In this document: in pieces, positions 1-8,110 of the stretch | Layout: each line of letters begins with the position of its first letter | Position numbering within the stretch: the first letter of the stretch is position 1 | Assembly: GCA_025163595.1 (NCBI GenBank) | Contig: CP104100.1 | Coordinates: 124,001-188,000, forward strand | DNA from: Phaeobacter sp. G2 | GTDB lineage: Bacteria; Pseudomonadota; Alphaproteobacteria; Rhodobacterales; Rhodobacteraceae | DNA length: 64,000 nt | Direction: 5' to 3' | Notes under the pieces: model-generated | Database searches by the model: none | The model's input: the letters and a program-made list of their open reading frames with translations, nothing else | What the model was told of the DNA's origin: nothing | Position numbers and translations under genes: made by a program

Positions 1-1524
1 GGCACGATCGGGGTTGGCTTTCAGTTCCAGAATTTCGGACTGCAGCGCGATGGCTTCCAGAAGTTGATCCAGGCCCTGTCCCGTATGGGCAGACACCTCA
101 ACGTCCTGAACATCACCGGACATGGCTTCAACGATGACTTCGTGCTGCAACAAGTCTGTGCGCACCTTCATCGGATCCGCAGCGGGCTTGTCACATTTGT
201 TGATCGCAACAATCATCGGTACTTCGGCTGCCTTGGCATGCGCAATAGCTTCGATGGTCTGCGGCATCACCGCGTCATCTGCAGCCACAACCAGAACCAC
301 GATATCCGTAACCTGCGCGCCGCGCGACCGCATCGAGGTAAAGGCAGCGTGACCCGGCGTATCAAGGAAGCTCAGCACGGTGCCGCTTTCGGTGGTGACC
401 TGATAGGCACCGATGTGCTGGGTGATGCCACCGGCCTCACCGGCCACAACGCGGGCGTTGCGGATGGCGTCTAGGATCGAGGTTTTACCGTGGTCAACGT
501 GACCCATGATGGTGATCACAGGAGGACGCGACTTCAGGTCTTCTTCTTTATCTTTCACTTCGTTGATCACATCTTCGACGTCAGACGCCGAAACGCGGAC
601 AACCTTGTGGCCGAATTCTTCGATGATCAATTCCGCTGTATCGGCGTCGATGGTCTGGTTCTGTGTGACCATCATACCCATCTGCATCAGCGATTTCACA
701 ACCGCACCAACACGTTCTGACATCCGGTTTGCCAACTCAGAAACCAGGATCGCCTCGGGCAGCTGCACTTCGCGCAAAACCTTTTCGCGCTCGACCGTGC
801 CACCCATCGCTTTTTGACGGGCGCGCTCTTGCTTACGCTTCATCGAGGCCATGGACCGGTGACGGTTGCCCGCCCCCCCTGTGGCCTGACCCAGTGTCAG
901 CTTGCCGGAACGACGGTTGTCGTCGCCAGTACGCGCCTTGGCGCTGCGTCCACGCTCTTCACGTTCACGATCAGATTTGCGCGGTGTCTGCGCAGGCGCT
1001 GGCTTTGAGGCAGGGTTGTTGCGTGGCGCGGCGGCGCCAGCCCCAGCCGCAGGGGCTGCGGCCTTGGCTGCGGGCTCGGCAGAGCGTTTTGCAGCTTCTG
1101 CAGCCTCGCGCTTTTTGCGCTCTTCTTCTTCGGCCTTTTGACGGGCCTTTTCTTCCGCTTCGCGCTGTTCGCGTTCCTTGGCCTCAGCCTCGGCACGGCG
1201 ACGGGCGCGTTCTTCCTCGCGGGCTTTTTCTTCCGCTTCGCGCTTGGCCGCGTCTTCAACTTCGCGGGCCTTTGCAGCCTGCAACGCCTTCAGGCGGCGG
1301 CTCATCTCTGCATCGGTAATCCCGGCAGGCCGACGCGAACCGTCGGTTGCAGGCGCGGCATTGCCGCCCTTGTTGCCACCCGGCTTGGGCACCACAACGC
1401 GTTTGCGTTTGGTTTCCACCACGACATTCTTGGTCCGCCCGTGGCTAAAGCTCTGTTTTACATTCCCAGGCCGGGAACCGCCGCCACGCAGACCCAAGGT
1501 CTTTTTGCCGTCACTATCGCTCAT
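1..1524 (-). CDS. infB: Translation initiation factor IF-2 (5' part; C-terminus beyond window)
   Basis: IF-2 is the GTPase that places initiator fMet-tRNA on the 30S subunit and promotes 70S joining. The window holds about 508 codons from the ATG at 1524; the reading frame is still open at position 1. After a short N-terminal domain comes a highly charged, Ala/Glu/Arg/Lys-rich linker (about residues 85-170), typical of IF-2 and probably helical. The G domain is clear: GHVDHGKT at 341-348, DTPGH at 388-392 and NKCD at 442-445. The remaining part of the G domain and the fMet-tRNA-binding domains lie outside. It is the last visible gene of rimP-nusA-ylxR-infB, 8 nt after ylxR, so translation is probably coupled. 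The low-complexity linker produces many long overlapping open frames on both strands, which are not genes. Confidence 0.97.
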   Translation of the reverse strand, partial: MSDSDGKKTLGLRGGGSRPGNVKQSFSHGRTKNVVVETKRKRVVVPKPGGNKGGNAAPATDGSRRPAGITDAEMSRRLKALQAAKAREVEDAAKREAEEKAREEERARRRAEAEAKEREQREAEEKARQKAEEEERKKREAAEAAKRSAEPAAKAAAPAAGAGAAAPRNNPASKPAPAQTPRKSDREREERGRSAKARTGDDNRRSGKLTLGQATGGAGNRHRSMASMKRKQERARQKAMGGTVEREKVLREVQLPEAILVSELANRMSERVGAVVKSLMQMGMMVTQNQTIDADTAELIIEEFGHKVVRVSASDVEDVINEVKDKEEDLKSRPPVITIMGHVDHGKTSILDAIRNARVVAGEAGGITQHIGAYQVTTESGTVLSFLDTPGHAAFTSMRSRGAQVTDIVVLVVAADDAVMPQTIEAIAHAKAAEVPMIVAINKCDKPAADPMKVRTDLLQHEVIVEAMSGDVQDVEVSAHTGQGLDQLLEAIALQSEILELKANPDRA

Positions 1525-1532
1525 AAAGCTCT

Positions 1533-2153
1533 TTATCCTTCTGTGCGGCCGCTGCCGCCCACCATTTCACGCAAACCCTGCAACCGTTGCGCCTCGTCTA
1601 CAACACGTTTGCTGAGTCCACCAGAGGCGAGCGCCGCATGTATCATAGTTTGACGCCCAAATGCCATCCCCAGCTCATCCGCAGTGAGACATCCAATGAA
1701 ACTTCCCCGATGCGGGGTACTCAATTTCGATTTGCCGCGCCCTGATCCATCACTTGCCTGAATCAGAACTGTGGCATGCTCTTTACCTAGCCAATCCTTG
1801 ACTTTTTCATATCCACCAACAGCCTGGCCAGATTTACGCGCCAGGCTCAGCAGATCAACCAACCGGCGTAGCGTCTGGCGCTCCACCTCATCTGCCAGAC
1901 TATCCGGCAGCGTCACCGGAGCCTTGAATCCACGAGCAAAGAGTTTCTTCTTTACCGCCAGATCCAGCGCTTCGCGACTGGCTGTCACATAAACCCCACG
2001 TCCCGGCAGCTTGCCAAAGACATCGGGCACCACCTGAGACTCAGGCCCCATCACAAACCGAATCAGACCCTGCTTTGGCTGAGTCTCACCGGTCGCAATA
2101 CATTTGCGTTCCGGACCATCGTCGTGATTTTTACTGGCGCCTGCGCGACCCAT
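1533..2153 (-). CDS. ylxR: YlxR-family RNA-binding protein (DUF448)
   Basis: This 206-residue protein lies between nusA and infB, the classical ylxR position. The N-terminal YlxR domain (about residues 15-95) has the ERKCIATGE start and the GRGVYV motif around residues 50-55. The C-terminal half (about 100-190, beginning [14 protein letters not shown]) looks like the L7Ae/YlxQ-like RNA-binding fold that alphaproteobacteria often fuse to YlxR. The family binds RNA and, in studied species, is connected with RNase P and with translation; a precise role here is inference. It is 31 nt downstream of nusA and 8 nt upstream of infB, so it is almost certainly co-transcribed with them. Confidence 0.9.
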   Translation of the reverse strand: MGRAGASKNHDDGPERKCIATGETQPKQGLIRFVMGPESQVVPDVFGKLPGRGVYVTASREALDLAVKKKLFARGFKAPVTLPDSLADEVERQTLRRLVDLLSLARKSGQAVGGYEKVKDWLGKEHATVLIQASDGSGRGKSKLSTPHRGSFIGCLTADELGMAFGRQTMIHAALASGGLSKRVVDEAQRLQGLREMVGGSGRTEG

Positions 2154-2184
2154 GCTGTCTCTCTCCTATCCGGAAACCCGAGGC

Positions 2185-3810
2185 TTACGCCTCGGCTTCC
2201 TCTTCGTCACCTTCGACGAGATCTTCTGCACCATCCTCGGCACCGATCAGATCATCAGGATCCACCCAGCCCAGCATGACACGCGCGGTCATGACCAGGT
2301 CCTGTGCCTCTTCCAGGCTCATGCCAAAGGGCTCCAGAATGCCGTCATCCTTGATCCGCTCACCGTTGTCGTTGGTCCAGCCACCGGCAAGTTCCCAATC
2401 GGCACAGGTTGCAAAATCTTCCAGCGTCTTGATGTCGTCCTTGGCCAGGGCTTCGATCATGACCGGGGTCAGACCATCAAACTGGATCAGGCTGTCCTCG
2501 GCGCCCAGCGCGCGGGCCGCATCAATTGCTGCTTTTGCCTTGGCTTCCAAGTAGTCGCGGGCACGGGCCTGCAATTCCTCGGCGGTGCCTTCGTCAACAC
2601 CGTCAATAACCGTCAGCTCGTCGAGCTCAACATAGGCAACTTCTTCCAGGTTGGTGAACCCTTCGGAAACCAGCAGCTGAGCAAAGAATTCGTCCAGATC
2701 CAGCGTTTCCATGAACAGGCCAGTGCGCGCTTCGAATTCCTTCTGGCGGCGGGCCGATTCTTCTTCTTCGGTCATGATGTCGATATCAAGCCCGGTCAGC
2801 TGCGAAGCCAGACGCACGTTCTGACCCCGGCGACCGATCGCCAGGCTCAGCTGCTCTTCGGGCACCACAACTTCGATCTTGCCGGCTTCTTCGTCCAGAA
2901 CAACCTTGGAGACCTCGGCAGGCTGCAGCGCGTTCACCAGGAAGGTGGGCTGATCATCATTCCATGGAATGATGTCGATCTTCTCACCCTGCAGTTCGTT
3001 GACAACAGCCTGAACCCGGCTGCCGCGCATACCCACACAGGCACCAACCGGATCAATCGAACCATCGTTAGAGATCACAGCGATTTTTGCGCGCGAACCG
3101 GGATCCCGGGCTACAGCTTTGATCTGGATAATGCCGTCATAGATTTCCGGAACTTCCATCTTAAACAATTCGGCCATGAATTCTGGCGCGGTCCGGCTCA
3201 GGAAGATCTGCGGGCCACGGGGCTCGCGGCGCACGTCCTTAATGTAGCAGCGGATACGGTCATTGGGGCGATAGCTCTCGCGGCCAATTTTCTCGTTGCG
3301 ACGCAGGATGCCTTCGCCCGCGCCCACATCGACGATAACATTGCCGTATTCTTCGCGTTTGACCAGCGCATTGATAATGGTGCCGGCACGATCCTGGAAT
3401 TCTTCGAACTGGCGGTCCCGCTCTGCTTCGCGCACCCGCTGCAGAATAACCTGCTTGGCCGATTGCGCCGCGATGCGGCCCATTTCCACTGGGGGAACTT
3501 CTTCTACGAAGGTATCCCCGACTTTGGGATCTTCCATATACTGTTTGGCCTGCTCGACGGTGAATTCAGCCTGGTAGTTTTCCAGCGCCTCATCCTCAAC
3601 AACCGAGCGCACACGGGTAAAGGTCGCCTTGCCGGTCTTGCGGTCGATCGACACGCGGATATCCATCTCGCTGCCGTAGCGGCTCTTGGCGGCACGGGCG
3701 AGGCTCTCTTCCATCGCGTCAACCACCAAACCGGGGTCGATCATCTTTTCGCGTGCCACAGCTTCGGCAGTTTGCAACAGCTCTAGCTGGTTTGCAGAGG
3801 TGATAGCCAT
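2185..3810 (-). CDS. nusA: Transcription termination/antitermination factor NusA
   Basis: NusA binds RNA polymerase and nascent RNA and modulates pausing, intrinsic and Rho-dependent termination, and rRNA antitermination. At 541 residues it has the full alphaproteobacterial architecture: N-terminal RNAP-binding domain (about 1-130), S1 domain (about 135-200), two KH domains (about 205-345, including GACVGMRGSRVQ and AIGRRGQNVRLA) and a C-terminal region with helix-hairpin-helix-like acidic repeats (about 365-525). It ends in a very acidic tail. The ATG overlaps the rimP stop by one base (TAATG), indicating translational coupling. Confidence 0.97.
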   Translation of the reverse strand: MAITSANQLELLQTAEAVAREKMIDPGLVVDAMEESLARAAKSRYGSEMDIRVSIDRKTGKATFTRVRSVVEDEALENYQAEFTVEQAKQYMEDPKVGDTFVEEVPPVEMGRIAAQSAKQVILQRVREAERDRQFEEFQDRAGTIINALVKREEYGNVIVDVGAGEGILRRNEKIGRESYRPNDRIRCYIKDVRREPRGPQIFLSRTAPEFMAELFKMEVPEIYDGIIQIKAVARDPGSRAKIAVISNDGSIDPVGACVGMRGSRVQAVVNELQGEKIDIIPWNDDQPTFLVNALQPAEVSKVVLDEEAGKIEVVVPEEQLSLAIGRRGQNVRLASQLTGLDIDIMTEEEESARRQKEFEARTGLFMETLDLDEFFAQLLVSEGFTNLEEVAYVELDELTVIDGVDEGTAEELQARARDYLEAKAKAAIDAARALGAEDSLIQFDGLTPVMIEALAKDDIKTLEDFATCADWELAGGWTNDNGERIKDDGILEPFGMSLEEAQDLVMTARVMLGWVDPDDLIGAEDGAEDLVEGDEEEAEA

Positions 3811-4400
3811 TACTTGTTCTCCTCTTCGGACCCTTCGGCCTCGATCTCGTCGAATGCGTCTTCGTTTAATGTGCCGGCAGCTTTGCGCTGACGCAGCATT
3901 TCCGTGATCAGATCATCGGTCAGAACCAGTTTGGCATCCGAGAGCCAATCAAATTTCAGACCAATGGTAACAGTCTTGCCCTGATCTTCGATGTTGATCA
4001 GGACCTCATCCCCTTCGGTGCCCGCCAGCTCACCCTTAAAGCGGCGGCGCCCACCAACCAGCTCATCGGTTTCCAGCTTGGCCTCGTAGCCTTCAAACAT
4101 ATCAAAGTCTTTCAGCCGGGTCAGCGGCCGATCGATGCCGGGGCTGGAGACCTCCAGCGTATAGGTATCAAGGATCGGATCCTCAACATCCAGCGTGGCG
4201 CTCACCGCGCTGGAAACGATAGCACAGTCATCCACCTCGATGCCGCCTTCAGGCTTGTCAGCCATGATTTGCAGCGTCGTGGTTTTGCCGGACATCAGGC
4301 GAATGCGCACCAGCTCGTAGCCGAGATCCTCGATCACAGGGACAAGGATTTCGGCCAGGCGGCGGTCAATCGCGGCTTTGGCAATCAGGTCGTTGGTCAT
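3810..4400 (-). CDS. rimP: Ribosome maturation factor RimP
   Basis: RimP assists 30S subunit maturation. A 196-residue product starts at the ATG at 4400 ([12 protein letters not shown]). The open frame extends 22 codons further, but those residues (rich in Pro and Asn) do not look like RimP and fall in the leader, so the internal ATG is preferred. The N-terminal alpha/beta domain (about 1-90) contains [16 protein letters not shown] and the SPGIDRPL motif follows around residues 88-95; the C-terminal Sm-like domain is about 95-170. Stop and nusA start overlap as TAATG. It is the first gene of rimP-nusA-ylxR-infB. Confidence 0.95.
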   Translation of the reverse strand: MTNDLIAKAAIDRRLAEILVPVIEDLGYELVRIRLMSGKTTTLQIMADKPEGGIEVDDCAIVSSAVSATLDVEDPILDTYTLEVSSPGIDRPLTRLKDFDMFEGYEAKLETDELVGGRRRFKGELAGTEGDEVLINIEDQGKTVTIGLKFDWLSDAKLVLTDDLITEMLRQRKAAGTLNEDAFDEIEAEGSEEENK

Positions 4401-4463
4401 TAAGCTTCCCACAATCGGGTTGGCCACAATCAGGTTGGGCGGTGGATTCAGCATCCCGAAGGA

Positions 4464-4490
4464 CACAAAAAAACGGGCGCGCGGCCCGTT
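4464..4490 (-). terminator. Rho-independent terminator/attenuator in the rimP-nusA leader
   Basis: Read on the minus strand, a perfect 7-bp stem AACGGGC/GCCCGTT with a 5-nt loop is followed directly by a run of T. It lies about 64 nt upstream of the rimP ATG and about 55 nt downstream of the -10 of a good promoter. It could end transcription from the gene at 4663 or act as an attenuator on the nusA operon; its position after the promoter favours the second. Confidence 0.65.
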
Positions 4491-4544
4491 GAACTAATCC
4501 GGAGGTGTCTTGAACCAGAGCTCAACACGCCGCTGTTGAAAAGC

Positions 4545-4573
4545 CATATACGCCCCTTGTTACGAATCTGCAA
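4545..4573 (-). promoter_or_regulatory. Putative sigma-70-type promoter of the rimP-nusA-infB operon
   Basis: On the minus strand TTGCAG (4573-4568) and TATATG (4550-4545) are separated by 17 bp, close to the housekeeping consensus. Transcription would start near 4537, giving a leader of about 135 nt before rimP that contains the hairpin at 4472-4490. No other candidate of this quality was seen between the binding-protein gene and rimP. Confidence 0.55.
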
Positions 4574-4662
4574 GCCTTCTGTTGCCAAGGCCAGGGTTGC
4601 AGCGGGTCAGCCCAAAACCAGGCCTCTTTCAGCGGCCCTGCCAAGCGCAACGGCAGCTCAGG

Positions 4663-5520
4663 TCACAGCCGCCACCAGCGTTCGGCGATACGGCCATCGT
4701 CCAGCGCGGATTGCTGCCCCACCACGCGGGGAATGCCCACATCTGATCGGGTCGCCAAGGCCATGTCCTCAGCCGAAGGGTGATAGAGAAAGCCACCGCG
4801 TTTCAACAATTCGGCTGGCTGCGGCAGGGCTGCCACATCGACAAAGCCATCGCGCAGGGCCTCAGCCCGGACAGCGGCGTCGGGAATGACAATCACCTCC
4901 AGGCTATCAACCCAACCGGCCTGACCGTCCTTGTAGTGCCCCGCCACCTTGGTGGCGCGAAAATGCCGCCCGTCCTGGGCGCGTTCAACCTGGTAACAGC
5001 CGCTGCCCACCAATTGTGCCAGGGGCACATCGACCGCCCCCTGTGGCGCGATCACATGGTCCGGGCCTGCCAACAGATAGGGCAGATGCGGATTGGGCTG
5101 GGCCAGTTGAATTTCAACCCGGTACAGATCCAGCGCGGTCACCGACATCTGGTCAACCATCTGGTCAGCCCCCGCTACAGAACGCCCCTGCAGCGAAGCC
5201 ACAACATCTGCAGCCTGCAGCGGCGTGCCATCGTGAAACGACACATCCTGGCGCAGATCAAACCGCCAGACCTGTGCGGCGTCACGGCTTTCCCAGGCGG
5301 AGGCCAGTTCCGCCCGCAGCAGCCCATCCGGGGCAATCTCGGTCAAACAATCCAGCACCGCCCCACGGGCCACCAGATCCAGCAGGCCGCTTTCCCGCGG
5401 CAAGGCCAGACGTAATGCGCCGCCTGCCCGCGGTGAGGCCGCAAGCGAGGTGCCAGTCGCCGCCAGCAAAGCGGCAGCGGCACCAGAGGTAAAAAGGGCG
5501 CGGCGGTCGATACGGGTCAA
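4663..5520 (-). CDS. Compact family-5-like ABC transporter substrate-binding protein
   Basis: A 285-residue protein related to peptide/nickel-type periplasmic binding proteins (SBP family 5), but about half their usual 500 residues. A twin-arginine-like signal (IDRRALFTSGAAAALLAATG) starts the protein, so it is probably exported. The family-5 signature region follows (ELASAWES..., DLRQDVSFHDGTPLQAADVVAS, around residues 75-120). It ends LDDGRIAERWW, resembling the C-terminus of full-length relatives, which suggests an internal shortening rather than 3' truncation. The start is a TTG at 5520 whose last two bases belong to the TGA of the upstream peptidase gene (TTGA overlap), so the two are co-translated. 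No permease or ATPase gene is nearby. The ligand is unknown. Confidence 0.75.
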   Translation of the reverse strand: MTRIDRRALFTSGAAAALLAATGTSLAASPRAGGALRLALPRESGLLDLVARGAVLDCLTEIAPDGLLRAELASAWESRDAAQVWRFDLRQDVSFHDGTPLQAADVVASLQGRSVAGADQMVDQMSVTALDLYRVEIQLAQPNPHLPYLLAGPDHVIAPQGAVDVPLAQLVGSGCYQVERAQDGRHFRATKVAGHYKDGQAGWVDSLEVIVIPDAAVRAEALRDGFVDVAALPQPAELLKRGGFLYHPSAEDMALATRSDVGIPRVVGQQSALDDGRIAERWWRL

Positions 5521-6497
5521 GGCAGCAGTTCCTCGGCAATGCGGTCCATGGCCAGCACCAGCTCTGCGCTGATTCCCGGCTCTGACAAAGCATGCCCTGC
5601 ATTGCGCACCATGATCAATTCCGCATTTGGCCACAGCTCATTCAGTTTCCAGGCCGACACAGGCGGGCAGATCATATCATAGCGCCCCTGCACAATGGTG
5701 CCGGGAATATGTGAAATGCGGCCCATATTGGCCAGGATTTGCCCATCAAAATCGAGAAAACCGCGATGGGTGAAATAATGATTCTCCAGCCGGGCAAAGG
5801 CACGGGCATAGTCGCCGGGGCCCTCAATCGAGGTGCCGTTGGAATGGATCGACGCCAGCGCATTTTCCCAGGCCGACCAGCTGCGGCCAAGCCGGACCTC
5901 TTCGCTGCGGTTGCCTGAAAACAGCCGTTTGTTATAGGCCGCGATCAAATCACCGCGCTCAGCCTCGGGGATAGGGGCGACAAATTTGGCCCAGGGCTCT
6001 GGCCAAAACCGCCCAGCGCCGCCGCCGTAAAACCAGTCCAGCTCGGCAGCGGTCATCAAAAACACCCCGCGCAGTATGATCTGCATCACCCGTTCCGGGT
6101 GGGTTTGTGCATAGATCAGCGACAAGGTGGCACCCCAGCTACCGCCAAAGACCAGCCAGGTTTCAATCTGCAGCTGCCTGCGGATCTCCTCCATGTCGGA
6201 AACCAAATGCCAGGTGGTGTTATCCTCGCAGGAGGCATGGGGCTGCGACCGTCCACAGCCGCGCTGATCGAACAGGATAATCCGGTAGACCATGGGATCA
6301 AAATAGCGCCGCATCGCTGGGCTGCTGCCACCACCAGGGCCGCCATGGCAGACCACCACCGGGATCCCCCGCGGGTTCCCCGATTGCTCCACATACACTT
6401 TGTGGCCCTGTCCTACCTCCAGCATCCGCTGGTCAAAAGTATCAACCGGAGGATAAAGATAATGCACTGCGCGCTTTTGATCCGAGAATTTGTCCAT
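5517..6497 (-). CDS. pip: Proline iminopeptidase (alpha/beta hydrolase, S33)
   Basis: Releases N-terminal proline from peptides in the cytoplasm. The 326-residue product from the ATG at 6497 (MDKFSDQKRAVHYLYPP) matches the family length. Visible motifs are the oxyanion region HGGPGGGSSP, the nucleophile elbow GGSWGATL, and near the end the loop AGHALSEPG carrying the catalytic His. The open frame extends 31 codons upstream, but that would run into the ubiG gene and past the divergent promoter space, so the internal ATG is preferred. The stop overlaps the TTG start of the binding-protein gene, hinting at a peptide-related role for that protein. Confidence 0.93.
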   Translation of the reverse strand: MDKFSDQKRAVHYLYPPVDTFDQRMLEVGQGHKVYVEQSGNPRGIPVVVCHGGPGGGSSPAMRRYFDPMVYRIILFDQRGCGRSQPHASCEDNTTWHLVSDMEEIRRQLQIETWLVFGGSWGATLSLIYAQTHPERVMQIILRGVFLMTAAELDWFYGGGAGRFWPEPWAKFVAPIPEAERGDLIAAYNKRLFSGNRSEEVRLGRSWSAWENALASIHSNGTSIEGPGDYARAFARLENHYFTHRGFLDFDGQILANMGRISHIPGTIVQGRYDMICPPVSAWKLNELWPNAELIMVRNAGHALSEPGISAELVLAMDRIAEELLP

Positions 6498-6547
6498 TAC
6501 TGACCTAGATGACATCATAGCGTACAAAAGAACATACGGAGACAGGA

Positions 6548-7293
6548 ATGCAAGCGCCTCAATCCACGGTCGACCCGGCAGAAATCGCAAAGTTTGAGGC
6601 GATGGCAGCCGAATGGTGGGATCCCAATGGCAAATTCAAGCCGTTGCACATGCTGAACCCCTGCCGTCTGGACTATATCACCAGCCAGATTGCCGGAGAA
6701 TTTGACCGCGATCTGACTCAGCCAGAACCGTTCAAAGGGCTGCGCCTGCTGGATATTGGCTGCGGCGGCGGCCTGCTGTGTGAACCCATGGCGCGTCTTG
6801 GCGCCGAGGTCACCGGCGCCGATGCGGCAGCGGGCAATCTGCCGGTGGCGCGACTGCATGCGGAACAGACCGGCCTCACCATCGACTATCGCCATACCAC
6901 CGCCGAAGACATGGCCGCCGCAGGGGAACAGTTTGATGTGGTTTTGAACATGGAGGTGGTCGAGCATGTGGCAGACCCTCTGAGCTATCTCACCGCCACC
7001 CGTCAGCTGCTGAAACCCGGCGGGTTGGAGATCTGTTCAACCATCAACCGCAATCCCAAAAGCTATGCCATGGCCATTTTTGGCGCTGAGGTGGTGATGC
7101 GTTGGCTGCCGCGTGGCACCCATGAATGGCATAAATTCATCACCCCGGACGAGCTGGTGGAGCTGCTGCAAAAGGCCGGGCTGACACCGGTAGACCGCAG
7201 GGATTTGTGTTTAATCCGATAAGCTGGAAATGGTCGATCTCGGATCGGGACCTGTCGGTCAACTATGTTACCGCCAGCATAAAAGAGCGCTAA
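6548..7293 (+). CDS. ubiG: UbiG ubiquinone methyltransferase, with an apparent 1-nt frameshift near the 3' end
   Basis: UbiG carries out both O-methylations of ubiquinone biosynthesis using SAM. The frame from ATG 6548 (Shine-Dalgarno GGAG 6 nt before) shows the typical [13 protein letters not shown] start and SAM motif [15 protein letters not shown] around residues 75-88. It then stops at 7222 after [10 protein letters not shown]. In the next frame the sequence continues [17 protein letters not shown] and ends VTASIKER with TAA at 7291-7293, which is the normal UbiG C-terminus. A single missing base between about 7194 and 7204 (CGCAGGGATTT) explains this. It is either a sequencing/assembly deletion or a real mutation removing the last 26 or so residues. 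The restored protein would be about 248 aa, the family norm. Confidence 0.9.
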
Positions 7294-7334
7294 GGCGCAG
7301 AACCCCTCCCCCGGGACACCTTGATGATGCGACC

Positions 7335-7356
7335 CACCTATCCTTTTGGATAGGTG
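7335..7356 (+). terminator. Hairpin after ubiG, probable terminator
   Basis: A perfect 9-bp stem CACCTATCC/GGATAGGTG with a TTTT loop lies 41 nt after the restored ubiG stop. The downstream tract is only moderately T-rich (AATCTTTT about 10 nt later), so termination efficiency is uncertain. Confidence 0.45.
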
Positions 7357-7464
7357 AGTCGTAATCTTTTGCCACCTTTGGAAATCGGCTCAAAACAAAT
7401 AAGGTAATTATGACTTACCTTTTAGGGCTTGTTCTTTTATGGCCCGTTTCAAAGTCCGTTTCAC

Positions 7465-7639
7465 AGCGCTCAGTCTGGCCAGCATATGGCCACCAGACCG
7501 AAGCGCCCAGTTGAACCCATATGCCAAAGCGCATTATTGCTTTGGTTCTGCCACCACTCACATCTCGACAGTGGGTTCAGTTGGACACAAAGGGATGCCT
7601 GACCCAAACTGACATAGTTTGGCACTGGCATCCCTTTTT
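7465..7639 (+). ncRNA. Candidate structured small RNA in the ubiG-marR gap
   Basis: The 376-bp gap between ubiG and marR holds no convincing ORF but several nested inverted repeats. GTCTGG/CCAGAC pair at 7473-7478/7493-7498. TTGAACCCA (7511-7519) pairs with TGGGTTCAG (7572-7580) with one wobble and encloses a 7-bp hairpin CCAAAGC/GCTTTGG (7524-7530/7539-7545). The end is a two-part hairpin (AGGGATGCC/GGCATCCCT with inner CCAAACT/AGTTTGG, 7591-7635) followed by TTTT, a typical intrinsic terminator. No clear promoter was found, and the family is not recognised. The strand is chosen from the T run. Confidence 0.3.
7591..7639 (+). terminator. Long two-part terminator hairpin
   Basis: The outer stem AGGGATGCC/GGCATCCCT (9 bp) and the inner stem CCAAACT/AGTTTGG (7 bp, GACAT loop) are separated by a 4x4 internal loop. 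TTTTC follows on the plus strand. On the minus strand only TTT follows, so it may also weakly serve the converging marR operon. Confidence 0.6.
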
Positions 7640-7669
7640 CAATTTGCAGTCCAAATTGTCGGAAAAGAA

Positions 7670-8110
7670 TTAGGCTGTGGATTCCAGTTTTGCCCGCAGC
7701 TCACGCAGAATCGGCAGCGTCGCGCGGACACGGTCGCCACCAAGATCATTCACCACCTCGGAAATCAGCGGCACAATGCTGGCCAGGGCTGCGTCACGAG
7801 CCTGTCGCCCTGCTGGGCTGATCGCCACCATCTTGCGCCGGGCATCATCCCAATCCGGGCGGATATGGATATAGCCCGCCACTTCCAGCTTGTTCAGCGT
7901 ATTGGTCATGGCGCCGCGCGTGACGTGAAAGGCCTTGGCCAATTGCGCCGGAGAACGTTCGACCCCGGTGCGAGTCAGGTGATTGAGAACAGAGAAATGC
8001 GACAGTTCCATTCCCTTGGGTAAGGCTTTGCTAAGACGCGAACGCGCCAGCTGGTCCGCCATCAAGATCTCGCTAAACAGCGAGACCGCCAGGGAATGGG
8101 ATTCTTCCAT
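7670..8110 (-). CDS. MarR-family transcriptional regulator
   Basis: A 146-residue winged-helix regulator. The central DNA-binding part reads LSHFSVLNHLTRTG, then SPAQLAKAFHVTRGAMTNTLNKLEVAGYI as helix-turn-helix (about residues 52-82), and the wing contains RPDWDDARRKMVAISPAG. MarR proteins bind DNA as dimers and usually release it on binding a small phenolic or similar ligand; the ligand here is unknown. The ATG overlaps the TGA of the nitrilase-family gene (TGATG). It is the last gene of comF-grxC-nitrilase-marR. The inverted repeat AAGGTAA/TTACCTT at 7401-7421 is a possible operator nearby, but that link is only a guess. Confidence 0.9.
   Translation of the reverse strand: MEESHSLAVSLFSEILMADQLARSRLSKALPKGMELSHFSVLNHLTRTGVERSPAQLAKAFHVTRGAMTNTLNKLEVAGYIHIRPDWDDARRKMVAISPAGRQARDAALASIVPLISEVVNDLGGDRVRATLPILRELRAKLESTA

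Noticed and set aside
2152..3786. A 544-codon open frame on the plus strand
   Set aside because: It is the antisense frame of nusA; the translation is unlike any protein and GC-rich codon structure makes such mirror frames common.
4494..4547. Possible 17-codon leader peptide before rimP (MAFQQRRVELWF...)
   Set aside because: Its ATG overlaps the -10 hexamer of the predicted promoter, so it would not be in the transcript, and it has no ribosome-binding site.
7640..7658. CAATTTG/CAAATTG inverted repeat as marR terminator
   Set aside because: Read on the minus strand it is followed by A, not T, so it does not look like a terminator.
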